A DNA stretch of 61,660 bases from an uncultured Thiohalocapsa sp. (GTDB lineage: Bacteria; Pseudomonadota; Gammaproteobacteria; Chromatiales; Chromatiaceae): the NCBI RefSeq assembly GCF_913063425.1, contig NZ_CAJXYK010000037.1:1-61660 (forward strand), in the 5' to 3' direction. Shown in pieces: positions 42,408-52,028 of the stretch. The notes under the pieces were generated by a model that searched no databases, had not been told where the DNA came from, and saw nothing but the letters and a program-made list of their open reading frames with translations. The position numbers were made by a program, and so were the translations under genes. Each line of letters starts with the position of its first letter. Position 1 is the first letter of the stretch.

Positions 42408-45400
42408 TCAAGGCCCGCAGCCCGTGAGCCTGATGTTGCTGAAGACGCTCTCGGCCGAGGGGTTGGACACGTCGTGGTCGGCGACGAAGACCAGCCGGCT
42501 GAAATCGCCGGCAATGAAGTCCCCCACCGGAATGGTGTAGGTCACGACGCCCGCGCCATCCGCGCCGGCCGGGTAGGTATCGAACTGCTCAATCCCCCAG
42601 GCCTGCGTGCCGTAGAGCTTGAACGTGGTATCGGCGCTCAGGCCGTCATCGACGTCGAAGCCGATGCCGTGGATCTCACCCTGGCTGGCGCTCGCGAAGT
42701 CGAGCCTGAGCGTGGTTTCCGGCCCCACCCGGCAATCCAGCAGCACCTGCTTCCAGACGTTGCCGGCGATGGCGAGCCCGCTGCCGCCGTCGCGCACCTC
42801 GAGGTCCCCGACCCCGTCCTGGCTGCCGCCGTAGCTCAGCACGTCCAGCGTCACCGTCACGCCCTCCACCGTCACGTCGAGCGTCGCCTGGGACGGCGTG
42901 TTGACGCTGATGTCCCAGAACACCGATTCGCCGCTTGGATCGCGTACGTCGTGATCCATGGCGAAGACGATCCGGTCGAAGCTCCCGGTGAAATAGGCGC
43001 CCACCGGAATCCGGTAGGTGACCGCGCCGTTGGCATAGTCGTTGAAGGCCTGTTGACCCCAGCGCTGCGTGCCGAAGAACTGGAAGGTGGTGCTGGAGCT
43101 GATGCCGTCGTCCTGGTCGAAGCCGATGCCGTGGATCTCGCCCTCGGCGCTGCTGCTGAAGGTCACTTCGAGCACCGTATCGGCCGCCACCCTGTACGCG
43201 GCGTCCAGCTGGACCTTCTTCCAGCCGTTGCCGACGATGCTGAGCCCCGTCCCCCCATCGATGATGGTGGCGGTTGCGTCCCGGTCCTGGGAGCCGCCAT
43301 GACTCAGGACGTCGTAGTGCCGCAGCACGCCGTTCAGGGTGACCCCGAGCTGCGTCGCCACGGCGCAGGCATCGCCGACGCCGTCACCATCGGCATCCGC
43401 CTGTGAGGCATTGGCCGTTGCCGGGCAGTTGTCGCAGCGGTCCCCGATGCCATCGCCGTCCGCATCCGCCTGATCGGGATCCGCCGTGAACGGGCACAGG
43501 TCCGCTGCATCGCTCACGCCGTCACCGTCGGTATCCAGCTGGCTCGGGGAGCACCCGTTCGCATCGGGCATCTCGTCGTCCGGCGTACCTGCGCAGGCGT
43601 CGAGGTCGTCCATGACACCGTCCCCGTCGCTGTCGAGCTGGCTCGCCGAACAGCCGTCAGCATCGACGACTGCACCCGCCGGGGTACCCTGACAGGCATC
43701 GAGTGCGTCGGTCACGCCGTCACCGTCGGCATCGAGCTGGCTCACCGAACAGCCGTCGGCATCGACAGCCTCACCTGTTGGCGTATTCGGACACTGATCG
43801 AGCGCGTCGCTGACACCGTCAGCATCGCTGTCGAGTTGGCTCGCCGCACAGCCGTCGGCATCGACGACCGCACCCGCCGGGGTTCCCTGACAGCCATCGA
43901 GTGCGTCGGCCACGCCGTCACCGTCGGCATCGAGCTGGCTCGCCGCACAGCCGTCGGCATCGACAGTCTCTCCCACAGGCGTAGACGGACACTGATCGAG
44001 CGCATCGCTGACGCCGTCACCGTCGCCGTCGAGCTGGCTCGCGGCACAGCCGTCGGCATCGACCGCCTCGCCGTCAGGCGTGTCGGGACAGGCATCGAGG
44101 TCGTCGCCGACACCATCGCCGTCCGCATCCGGCGGGTCGTCGTCCAGGATGGTGATGGTGGCGCTGGTGGGTCCGTCGCCCTGTGCATCCAGCAGCTGGA
44201 GCTCGAAGGCTTCGTCGCCCTCGAACAGGTCGTCGTCCAGGATCGGCACGGCGAGCGTCCGGCTCACTTCCCCGTCCGCGAAGATCAGCATGCCGCTGAC
44301 AGTCTCATAGTCGCCGGTGATGCCCTGATCCGGGTCGCCGGCAACCGCGGTGCCGGGGACGGTGGTGTAGTCCACCGTCAGCTCGCCGCTGCTGCCACCG
44401 TTGCGCAGGACGGTCAGGGTCACCTCCGCCACGGACTCCGCGATGCTGTAGGCATCGCTCTCCAACGCAAGCGCCCCAGGCTCGCCGCCGCCGCCACCGC
44501 CGCCGAGGGCCGCCTCCAGGTAGTCGTGGGCGGCCACCAGATCGATGCGCCCGTGGCCGGCCGTGTTGTCCGGCCCGGGCGACTCCAGATCCACGGCGGT
44601 GGCCACCAGGGCCTCCTCGATCTGCGAGATCGTGGCGTCCGGGAAGGCCCCCATCAGCAGGGCCATACCGCCGGCCACATGGGGCGCGGCGAAGGAGGTG
44701 CCGGAGACGATGGTGTAGAAGCCCGGCATCCGGTCGGTGGTGAGCACCGACTCGCCGGGGGCCACCAGGCGCGGATAGATCCCGCCGCCGCAGGCGCCGG
44801 GTCCGCGGCTGCTGAGCAGATCGATGTTGTCATACGCGTCCAAGGAGCCCACGGCCACCGTGGCCGGATCATTGCCGGGACTCACGCTGGTCCCGCTGTC
44901 CGGGCCATAGTTGCCGCCCGCAAAAACCAAGGCAATCTCGGCGGCCTTCAGCACCGCGATGTCCTGCGCGAACTCCTGCACGCACTCGCCCACGTTGCTG
45001 CCGAGGGCCCAGGAGCCGTTAACCACGTCCGGCGCGTCGTCCGTGGCGGGGTCGCCGTCCGGGTCCAGCAGCCATTGGAAGGCCGCATGGATGCCGCTCA
45101 GGGTGGCCTGGTTGGCATTGTCGAAGATGCGGGCGGCGATCCACTGCGCATCCGGGGCCACACCCACCTGGTAGCCGCCGGCGGCACCGCCCACCATGAG
45201 TCCCAACACCTGGGTGCCGTGCCCGTGCGCATCGCCCGGGCTGGTGTAGGCGCCGCTGCTGTCGAACCAGCTGTTGTCGCCGCCGCGCCAGCGCGGACCC
45301 AGGTCCGGATGCGTGGCATCCGCGCCCGTGTCCATGGTGGCGACCACCTGGCCGAGCCCGGTGTGGCCCTGCGCCCAGAGCGCGGAGGCACCGATGTTGT

Positions 45401-45959
45401 CCAGATTCCAGAAGTTGGGGGCCGTGGGTGCTATGCCGTCGCCCGGGCCCTGGATGACGGCGTCCAGCTTGACGGATTGGATGCCGGGCAGCCGGGCAAG
45501 CCCCGGCACCAGATCCGCCGGCAGGCTCGTCGCGACGGCGTTGATGATCCACAGGTCCTTGACCTCGGCATCGACGTCATTGTCGGCGAGGTAATCCGCG
45601 ACAGTGAGACGGTTCTCCCGGGCTGCGTCACGCAACGCCTTGCGCAGCTCGCTGCGCTTCAGCGCCTTGCGTGCCGCCTTGCGCGCCTTTGGGTCCGGGT
45701 ACCGCTGCTTCAGCAGGCGGTTCAGATCGCGCGAGAACTGCTTGAGGTCCACGCCGTCGGCGAGCTCCACGATCACGGGCACGGTGGCCGCAGCGTCGAC
45801 GCTCTGAAGCCTCGCCTCCAGGTCCGAGGTCATGACCGCGGCCGCCTTGCCGGATGTCGCCGGCGGCGCCGCCCAGGCCGTGGCCAGCGTCGCGAGGGCC
45901 AGGGCACAAACCAGGGCACCCAGCAGGGTCAGGGTGCGCATACTGCTGCTGCGGGCCAT
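42408..45959 (-). CDS. Secreted subtilase with Calx-beta, TSP3 and C-terminal repeats
   Basis: This is a 1183-residue exported S8 protease. After a signal peptide and a propeptide (about 40-170) comes the subtilisin domain with D210 (ATMDTGAD), H247 (HGHGT), N349 (FAGGN) and S421 (SGTSFAAPHVAGG). A Calx-beta segment (about 500-605) is followed by eight TSP3-type units (DADGDGVSDALDQCP..., about 33 residues each). Two copies of a ~150-residue beta domain (TLNGVLRHYDVLSHGGSQD... and TVEGVTVTLDVLSYGGSQD...) end the protein. These C-terminal domains recur in the neighbouring 858-residue protein. An alternative start is 45941. It may mature the extracellular oxidases. Confidence 0.93.
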   Translation of the reverse strand: MARSSSMRTLTLLGALVCALALATLATAWAAPPATSGKAAAVMTSDLEARLQSVDAAATVPVIVELADGVDLKQFSRDLNRLLKQRYPDPKARKAARKALKRSELRKALRDAARENRLTVADYLADNDVDAEVKDLWIINAVATSLPADLVPGLARLPGIQSVKLDAVIQGPGDGIAPTAPNFWNLDNIGASALWAQGHTGLGQVVATMDTGADATHPDLGPRWRGGDNSWFDSSGAYTSPGDAHGHGTQVLGLMVGGAAGGYQVGVAPDAQWIAARIFDNANQATLSGIHAAFQWLLDPDGDPATDDAPDVVNGSWALGSNVGECVQEFAQDIAVLKAAEIALVFAGGNYGPDSGTSVSPGNDPATVAVGSLDAYDNIDLLSSRGPGACGGGIYPRLVAPGESVLTTDRMPGFYTIVSGTSFAAPHVAGGMALLMGAFPDATISQIEEALVATAVDLESPGPDNTAGHGRIDLVAAHDYLEAALGGGGGGGEPGALALESDAYSIAESVAEVTLTVLRNGGSSGELTVDYTTVPGTAVAGDPDQGITGDYETVSGMLIFADGEVSRTLAVPILDDDLFEGDEAFELQLLDAQGDGPTSATITILDDDPPDADGDGVGDDLDACPDTPDGEAVDADGCAASQLDGDGDGVSDALDQCPSTPVGETVDADGCAASQLDADGDGVADALDGCQGTPAGAVVDADGCAASQLDSDADGVSDALDQCPNTPTGEAVDADGCSVSQLDADGDGVTDALDACQGTPAGAVVDADGCSASQLDSDGDGVMDDLDACAGTPDDEMPDANGCSPSQLDTDGDGVSDAADLCPFTADPDQADADGDGIGDRCDNCPATANASQADADGDGVGDACAVATQLGVTLNGVLRHYDVLSHGGSQDRDATATIIDGGTGLSIVGNGWKKVQLDAAYRVAADTVLEVTFSSSAEGEIHGIGFDQDDGISSSTTFQFFGTQRWGQQAFNDYANGAVTYRIPVGAYFTGSFDRIVFAMDHDVRDPSGESVFWDISVNTPSQATLDVTVEGVTVTLDVLSYGGSQDGVGDLEVRDGGSGLAIAGNVWKQVLLDCRVGPETTLRLDFASASQGEIHGIGFDVDDGLSADTTFKLYGTQAWGIEQFDTYPAGADGAGVVTYTIPVGDFIAGDFSRLVFVADHDVSNPSAESVFSNIRLTGCGP

Positions 45960-45969
45960 GATCCGTGCC

Positions 45970-46548
45970 TCAGTGCACCGTCAGATGGTCGACCCGGAAG
46001 TCTCCGATGACCACCGACACCTTGTCGCCGTACTCGAGGTGCGTGTCGGGGTTGGCGAAGACCATGTAGTAGATGCGGTCCGCGGTGATGTTGCGCCCGC
46101 GGTTGGTGGGACGCAGCGCGCCCACCTTGTTGCCCACTGGCACGGGCAGATTGATGCCGCTCTTCTCGGCGACGACGTAGGGCTTGATGCGATGGTCGAA
46201 GAGCGGCAGCGCCTTCTCGGCATCCACTACGCGGAAGCGGAAGTCCAGCATGTAGCCGCCGGCGGTGCGCGAGAGACCGATGACCCCCACACCCCAGCGC
46301 TCGGCCAGCGCGGCGTTGGGCGCCGCCGGGTCGGGCTTCAGGTGCGTTTCCCGCTGCGCCTGGGCGGCGGCCATGGCGGACTGGATCTGTTCCCGGGTCA
46401 GCGGCTGCGCTGCGGCCGGGTCGGCGACCGGTTCGGCAAGGGGCGCGGCACCCCCGGCTTCCGCCGCATGGATGCCGCCTGCCGCGGCCAGGGTCATGAG
46501 CAGCAGGCCGCCGACGGCGGCCCGCGAGTTGATGGCATACACAATCAT
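45970..46548 (-). CDS. Exported hypothetical protein of the oxidase cluster
   Basis: This is a 192-residue protein with a signal peptide (AAVGGLLLMTLAAAGGIHAAEA). It has an Ala/Pro linker and a compact C-terminal domain: WGVGVIGLSRTAGGYMLDFRFRVVDAEKALPLFDHRIKPYVVAEKSG..LPVPVGNKVGALRP, ending HLEYGDKVSVVIGDFRVDHLTVH. The stop lies 10 bp before the subtilase start and the start is 119 bp after the 858-residue protein. I recall no named family. Conservation of such a protein beside multicopper oxidases would suggest an assembly or copper-handling partner, but that is inference. Confidence 0.7.
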   Translation of the reverse strand: MIVYAINSRAAVGGLLLMTLAAAGGIHAAEAGGAAPLAEPVADPAAAQPLTREQIQSAMAAAQAQRETHLKPDPAAPNAALAERWGVGVIGLSRTAGGYMLDFRFRVVDAEKALPLFDHRIKPYVVAEKSGINLPVPVGNKVGALRPTNRGRNITADRIYYMVFANPDTHLEYGDKVSVVIGDFRVDHLTVH

Positions 46549-46667
46549 GGAAGAGGCTCCTTGAGCGCTCAGCAGTTCCGGTCCCCAAGCGACGGCCCCA
46601 TGGCCGTCGCAGCAGCCGGCCCGATCCCTTCGGGCCGTAAGGCTTCCCTGCCCCGGTCGCCGTTTCC

Positions 46668-49244
46668 CTAAGGCGCACAGTCCTCAAGAACGATGTTGCT
46701 GAACACGCTCTCCCCGTTCTGCGGCACCTGGTCGTCGTCCATGGCGAAGAACAGGCGGGTGAACGACCCTCCGCTCAAGCCCGGATAGTCGTCCAACGGG
46801 ATCGTGTAGCTCACGGTCCCGGAGCCGCTGTAGACCGTGAAGTTCGCGTCCGGCAGGATCCCCCAGACCTGGGTGCCATAGACCTGGAAGGTCCGGTTGC
46901 TGGTGATGGCGTCGTCCGTGTCCAGGCCGATGCCGTGGATCTCCCCCTGGGTGCCGCTCGCGAAGTCGAAGGACAGCGTCGTGCCGTCGCCCACCGTGCA
47001 CGCGAGATCGACCTTCTTCCAGGCATTCCCCACCATGGTGAGGGTCGCGCCGTCCACCGTCACAGTCGCCGGACCCAGGTCCTGTTGCAGGTCATAGGGC
47101 TCGACGATCAGGTCCAGCTGCTCGCCGTCCACGGTGACGCTGAGCGTCTCAGGCGGCGCCTCGAAGATCCGGATGCTGCCGAACACGCTCACGCCGGTGC
47201 CGTCGCCGTCGTCGTCGTTGGCGAAGAACAGCCGCCCGAAGCTGCCGGTGTAGTACTCACCCACCGGGATCTGGTAGGTGACGGTGCCGCTGCCCGGATA
47301 CTCGGCAAAGTTCGCATCCGGCAGGATGCCCCAGTTCTGGGTGCCATAGACCTGGAAGGTCCGGTTGGCGCTGATGATGCTGTCCGTGTCGAAGCCGATG
47401 CCTTGGATCTCCCCCTCCACCGGGCTTGCGAAGGTGAGCTCCAGCACCGTTTGCGAGGTGACCTGGTAGGGTGTGGCGAGCTGCACCTGCTTCCAGGCGT
47501 TGCCGGTGAGGCTCAGGGTGTCGCCGCCGTCAGTGATCACCGGCACCACGCCGGCGTTGTCCTGGGTACCGCCATAGGACAGCACATCGTAGGCCGTGGT
47601 CAGATCGCCGATGGTGACGTTGAGCTGTGTGGCCACCTCGCAGGCATCGCCGATGCCGTCGCCGTCCGCATCTTCCTGTCCGGGATTGGCCACGCTCGGG
47701 CAGTTGTCGCAGACATCACCGACACCGTCACCGTCGGCATCCGCCTGGTCGGCATTGGCCGTGGTCGGGCAGTTGTCACAGACATCACCGACGCCGTCAC
47801 TGTCTGCATCCGCCTGGTCGGCGTTGGCCGTGGTCGGGCAGTTGTCGCAGGCATCGCCGACGCCGTCGCTGTCCGTGTCCTCCTGGCCTGGGTTCGCGGT
47901 GCTCATGCAGTTGTCGCAGGCATCGCCAACGCCGTCGCTGTCTGCATCCGCCTGGTCCGGGTTCGGGGTATTCGGGCAGTTGTCGCAGACATCACCGACG
48001 CCGTCACCGTCCGCATCCGCCTGGTCGGCATTGGCCGTCTCCGGGCAGTTGTCGCAGACATCACCCACGCCGTCCTCGTCACCGTCCGCCTGATCCGCGT
48101 TGGGCGTCAGCGGGCAGTTGTCCAGGTCATCCGCCACGCCGTCACCGTCGGTGTCCAAGATCACCGGCGCATCGGCAACGCTCAAAAAGCGCAGCATGCC
48201 GCCCAGGGTATCGCCGACGCTGGTGTCGTCCGGGTCGCTCGGATTGGTCATGTAGCCGTTGCCGTCATAGACGGCGAACCGACCCTCGGACGCGGGCACG
48301 ATGATGGCGTCCTTGGTCTTCAGCGGCGGCAGCATCACCGAGTACTGCTCCCGCGGCGCCGTGCCCGAGGTGCCCGCGGTGGTGTCCTCCCAGCCGTACT
48401 GCAGCGCGTCCTCGGCATGCACCTGCATGTACAGGCCCTGAAGCACAGGCACATGGGTCTCGCTGGTGGCGCTGAAGAAGCGCAGGAGCGTGCGCTCGCC
48501 CACCGCACCGGCGTCGATGTCCGGCGTTTCGCCCTCCACGTAGGGCTCGCCGTTCACCAGGAACCAGCGGCCGTCGTAGTGGATCGGCGTGTAGTCGGTC
48601 TCGCCTGCCGCCACCGCCGCGTTGTGCGCCGGATCGATGTCGCTGTAGAACAGCACCACCTCGTTGTCGTAGCCGACGCCCGGATACACCTCACCCGCCG
48701 CAGCGTCCTGCGTCGCGGGGCCGTAGAGGCCCATGTAGACCTGCTTCTGTGGGTGGGTGCCGCTGTGGTAGACGAAGCTGCCGGGGCGGTTGACGTCGAA
48801 GCTGTAGGACTCGCTGCCGCCGGCCGCGGCCTCGGCGCCGAAGGAGCGCACCCGCTGCTCCGCCGCGGTGCGCGGGCCGGTGCTGCCGTCGTTCCAGGTG
48901 GGGCCGTCACCGCCGGAGACGGGCATGGGCAGCCCTGGAATCACCAGCGAGGTCGGCTGCGGCAGATTGTTCTGCACATAGACGGTCAAGGTCGTGTCGC
49001 CTGCGGGCACAACGAGCCGTGGACCGGGCACTGTGGGAGCGTTGCCGCAGCCGTCGCTCAGATCGGCGTTGTCGTCCAGCGCGTAGGCCCACATGGGCAC
49101 GCTGCTGCCGTCGGGCAGGGTCTTGCTGGTCTGCTCCGCGCACAGGTAGTAGTCCACCGCGGCGGCGGGGCCCGCCGCCGTGCCGAGCACCAGGGCGGCG
49201 AGTGCGCACTTCAGGTTCGGTGTCATGATCTTGGTCCTTTGCAT
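46668..49244 (-). CDS. Cupredoxin-like secreted protein with TSP3 repeats
   Basis: This is an 858-residue exported protein. After the signal (residues 1-29) come about 330 residues with two cupredoxin-like domains: [33 protein letters not shown] and [22 protein letters not shown]. The second keeps the YxYHSG frame but lacks a full set of copper ligands. Seven TSP3 units of 23 residues ([23 protein letters not shown]) follow, then two ~150-residue beta domains similar to those at the end of the subtilase. Fifteen bp separate it from the 453-residue oxidase gene. It may be the non-catalytic third of a split multicopper oxidase. Confidence 0.82.
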   Translation of the reverse strand: MQRTKIMTPNLKCALAALVLGTAAGPAAAVDYYLCAEQTSKTLPDGSSVPMWAYALDDNADLSDGCGNAPTVPGPRLVVPAGDTTLTVYVQNNLPQPTSLVIPGLPMPVSGGDGPTWNDGSTGPRTAAEQRVRSFGAEAAAGGSESYSFDVNRPGSFVYHSGTHPQKQVYMGLYGPATQDAAAGEVYPGVGYDNEVVLFYSDIDPAHNAAVAAGETDYTPIHYDGRWFLVNGEPYVEGETPDIDAGAVGERTLLRFFSATSETHVPVLQGLYMQVHAEDALQYGWEDTTAGTSGTAPREQYSVMLPPLKTKDAIIVPASEGRFAVYDGNGYMTNPSDPDDTSVGDTLGGMLRFLSVADAPVILDTDGDGVADDLDNCPLTPNADQADGDEDGVGDVCDNCPETANADQADADGDGVGDVCDNCPNTPNPDQADADSDGVGDACDNCMSTANPGQEDTDSDGVGDACDNCPTTANADQADADSDGVGDVCDNCPTTANADQADADGDGVGDVCDNCPSVANPGQEDADGDGIGDACEVATQLNVTIGDLTTAYDVLSYGGTQDNAGVVPVITDGGDTLSLTGNAWKQVQLATPYQVTSQTVLELTFASPVEGEIQGIGFDTDSIISANRTFQVYGTQNWGILPDANFAEYPGSGTVTYQIPVGEYYTGSFGRLFFANDDDGDGTGVSVFGSIRIFEAPPETLSVTVDGEQLDLIVEPYDLQQDLGPATVTVDGATLTMVGNAWKKVDLACTVGDGTTLSFDFASGTQGEIHGIGLDTDDAITSNRTFQVYGTQVWGILPDANFTVYSGSGTVSYTIPLDDYPGLSGGSFTRLFFAMDDDQVPQNGESVFSNIVLEDCAP

Positions 49245-49259
49245 GGGTGTGCCCTCCCG

Positions 49260-50621
49260 CTACTCGATGTCGACGTCGGGAGGCAGCACGACCACTGCGC
49301 TGAGGGTGCCGCCAGGGAAAATGTCGAAGGTGGTCAGCTCCTTCTCGGCGTGGGAGTGCCAGACGAAGAAATAGCCGGCGAAGGGGTTCAGACCGCCCTC
49401 GCCCGGGGGCAGGTCACCGGCATCACCCAGGAAAGGACTGCCGCTGTACCAGGCACCGAAGGCGAGCTCGCCCGGGCCCGGCAGGGACACCGGGAAGGGC
49501 TTGCCATGGTCCGCGCACCACTCGCCGGGATAGTCCGCGTCGTCGTCCGCCCAGCCGTCATTGTCATCGTCCTTGCAGGTGTGCTCAGTGTCGTGGCCAT
49601 AGATGTCCCAGCCGAGGTCCTTACCGGTCCAGGTCCAGATGGCATCGATGGCCTGCTTCGGCGGCGAGTTGATGGTGTTGTCCGAGCGACCGAGGTTGGC
49701 CGTCGTGCCGTCCGAGGACAGCATGCGGCCGTCGCGGGCGATGTAGGTCAGATTCTCGCCGTGGTAGTGGAAGGGATGGCTGTCCTGGCCCGGGTTGACA
49801 TTGCGCACCAGCACCCGGTCGCGCGGATGCGCTTTGGCGAGTGCGGAGTACGGCTGAAACGGATAGATCGGGCTGTAGTCGTCCTCAAACAGGTCCGGGA
49901 ACACACGGCCGTTGACGAACCAGATCTTCGCGAAGCGGTCCGCATTGGTGAAATGGGTGTAATGCCCGCGCTCCATCTCGAAGTGGATGTCCGGATCCAC
50001 TTCGGTCAGCAGGTACAAGAATTCCTGGTCGTAGTCCGTCTCGGTGCCGGCGCCGTACGCCGTGCGGCTCGTGTCGAAATCGTCCGGCCGGACGATGAGC
50101 ACGCCGAGCAGGCCCATCTCCACGTGCAGGCCCGGATTCGGGGCACCCGCGCTGTGGTAGACGTAGGTGCCGGGCTGCTCGGCGGTGAAGCTGTAGGTGA
50201 CGGTCTCATAGAGGCCCGCCTGCCGGGTGAAGACCCCCTCTGAGCCTCCGAGCGCGGTGACCTCATGGCCGGTCACCAGCAGCGACACCGGGTGCGGAAT
50301 GCCGTAATTGGTCACCGTGATCGTGACCTCATCACCCTCGTCCACCACCAGTGTCGGCCCCGGATACTGCGGCAGGGCGTAACCGACGCCCTCGGGGTGT
50401 GTGGCATTGGCTCCGCCCAGGGCGTCGCCGAAGAGCCACATGTACAGGCTCGTGCCCTCCGGCAGCGGGATATTGGCCGGGTAGGTGTAGAGGTTGAAGC
50501 TCGGCCCCGTAATGCCGCGGATGTCGTGCTGGGCCTGCGCCGGCTGCCATGGCAGCACCAGCGCGAGACCCGCGGCCAGGACGCCCAGCAGGCGCCCGGA
50601 CCATGCAGGATGCTTGATCAT
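49260..50621 (-). CDS. Multicopper oxidase polypeptide (HPFHYHG/WHSH half)
   Basis: This is a 453-residue exported protein with two cupredoxin domains. Domain 1 (about 55-180) has PGPTLVVDEGDEVTITVTN and YVYHSAGAPNPGLHVEMGLLG, a degenerate site without Cys. Domain 2 holds HPFHYHG at 282-288 and FFVWHSHAEKELTTFDIFPGG with H422/H424, both of the type that bind the trinuclear copper cluster. There is no HCH motif, so no type 1 Cys. The missing HWHG and HCH motifs are in the next gene upstream, 29 bp away. The two products therefore probably form one oxidase. Confidence 0.88.
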   Translation of the reverse strand: MIKHPAWSGRLLGVLAAGLALVLPWQPAQAQHDIRGITGPSFNLYTYPANIPLPEGTSLYMWLFGDALGGANATHPEGVGYALPQYPGPTLVVDEGDEVTITVTNYGIPHPVSLLVTGHEVTALGGSEGVFTRQAGLYETVTYSFTAEQPGTYVYHSAGAPNPGLHVEMGLLGVLIVRPDDFDTSRTAYGAGTETDYDQEFLYLLTEVDPDIHFEMERGHYTHFTNADRFAKIWFVNGRVFPDLFEDDYSPIYPFQPYSALAKAHPRDRVLVRNVNPGQDSHPFHYHGENLTYIARDGRMLSSDGTTANLGRSDNTINSPPKQAIDAIWTWTGKDLGWDIYGHDTEHTCKDDDNDGWADDDADYPGEWCADHGKPFPVSLPGPGELAFGAWYSGSPFLGDAGDLPPGEGGLNPFAGYFFVWHSHAEKELTTFDIFPGGTLSAVVVLPPDVDIE

Positions 50622-50650
50622 GTCGTGTCTCCCCTGTCTCGCGCGTTGGC

Positions 50651-51946
50651 CTAGTTGATGACGATCTCGGTGATCATGCCGCCGTCGAGCTCGGTCCGAT
50701 TGCTCAACTGGTGCAGCTCCGTGGCGTATAGGAAATAGGTCCCCGGCGCGACACCGTCGGTGTCGATGAGGATGTCCTTGGTCTCGCCGCCGCCGAAGTT
50801 GACCGACGCGGTCTCCCGGTAGATGTTCTTCCCATCGACGCCGCGGGCATGCCGGGCACCCGTGCCCACCACCTGCATGGTCAGCCCCTGGGCGGTGAGG
50901 GTGTAGAAGCGGTCCACGCTCACGTTATTGAGCCGCAGCAGCAGGCGCTCGCCCTGGGCGAGCTCCACCACCGCGTCCTCCACCTGGGTCGGCTTGCCAT
51001 TGGTGAGCTCGGTGCCCGCGGTGCCCGTCACCTTGCCGTCCTCGCTGTCCACCGGTGCCGGCAGTGCGCCTTCCACCACGGTGTCCGGATAGCCGCGGCC
51101 GTTCAGCATGGGATAGTCCGCGTCCAGCAGCGCGAAGGGCAGCGGCTGCACGAACAGGCTCGCGTCATGGAAGCGGGAGTCGAAGCTCGAGATCTGAATC
51201 GCCTTCTCCACGTCCCAGGCCGTGGTGCCGTCGTCGTCGTTGTAGACATAGCCCGTCGGTGCGGCCGGGTCGGTGCCGCCCTTGCGGGTGGCCACTGGGC
51301 AGGGGATGCTGCCTGTGCAGCCGGTCGCGTCCTGCCGCGGATGCACATAGAGGTTGGCGAGCATGCCCATCTCCATGTGCTCGGTGGCCTCCACGTGGCA
51401 GTGGTACATGTAGTCACCGGGCTCCATCACCTTGTAGTAGTACGTGAGCGTCGCGCCCATGTTGATGGCGATGGAGACCTCCGGAACCCCATCGAACACC
51501 GTCGCCGCGTTCGGGAAGCCATGCCAATGCACCGTGTGCGGATCGAACAGGTCCGGGCGGATGACGGTGCCCACATTGGTGAGTGATAAGTAGAACTCGT
51601 CCCCCTCGTCCAGCTCGATGAGGCTCCCCGGCCACTCGGACGCCAGAATGCCGTCCGCAATGGCCTCCTCCGGCGGTGTGCCGGTGATGTCCTTGAAGCC
51701 GAAGGTGTAGAGCGGATTGCCGTCGGACATGACCGCAAAGCTGTCGCCGGCGATGAGGTGCATGCACTTGATGTTGTCCGCGGGCCGCACCTCGGCGACG
51801 CCGTCCACCACGTCGTCCCAATCCGCATCGCCGTTGAGATCGCCGGGGCATTGGACATTCACCACGGCCGACGCCGCACCACTGCCGCCGAGCAGCACGG
51901 CGAGCACGCCCGCCGGGAGCGCACGCTTCTTGAAGTCACTGTTCAT
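50651..51946 (-). CDS. Multicopper oxidase polypeptide (HWHG/HCH half)
   Basis: This is a 431-residue exported protein from the ATG at 51946 (MNSDFKKRALPAGVLAVLLGGSGAASA signal). The first cupredoxin domain contains HTVHWHGFP (H140, H142) and YMYHCHVEATEHMEMGM (H182, C183, H184, H190, M195), giving a type 1 Cys/His/Met set and two trinuclear HxH motifs. The second domain (about 280-431) shows no copper motif. HPxHxHG and WHSH, needed for a complete trinuclear cluster, are absent here but present in the following gene. It is expected to work outside the cytoplasm in oxidation of a metal or organic substrate. Confidence 0.9.
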   Translation of the reverse strand: MNSDFKKRALPAGVLAVLLGGSGAASAVVNVQCPGDLNGDADWDDVVDGVAEVRPADNIKCMHLIAGDSFAVMSDGNPLYTFGFKDITGTPPEEAIADGILASEWPGSLIELDEGDEFYLSLTNVGTVIRPDLFDPHTVHWHGFPNAATVFDGVPEVSIAINMGATLTYYYKVMEPGDYMYHCHVEATEHMEMGMLANLYVHPRQDATGCTGSIPCPVATRKGGTDPAAPTGYVYNDDDGTTAWDVEKAIQISSFDSRFHDASLFVQPLPFALLDADYPMLNGRGYPDTVVEGALPAPVDSEDGKVTGTAGTELTNGKPTQVEDAVVELAQGERLLLRLNNVSVDRFYTLTAQGLTMQVVGTGARHARGVDGKNIYRETASVNFGGGETKDILIDTDGVAPGTYFLYATELHQLSNRTELDGGMITEIVIN

Positions 51947-52028
51947 TGGAAACTGGCCCTTTTCTGGTGGGTGAGTGCGCCCGTCCGGTGGCCATTGCGG
52001 CCACCGGTTGGGCGCTTTCCGCGTCGGG

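Noticed and set aside
46935-50243. 1102-codon open frame on the plus strand opposite the oxidase genes
   Set aside because: It is the complement of well-supported minus-strand genes, and its length comes from GC-rich codon bias.
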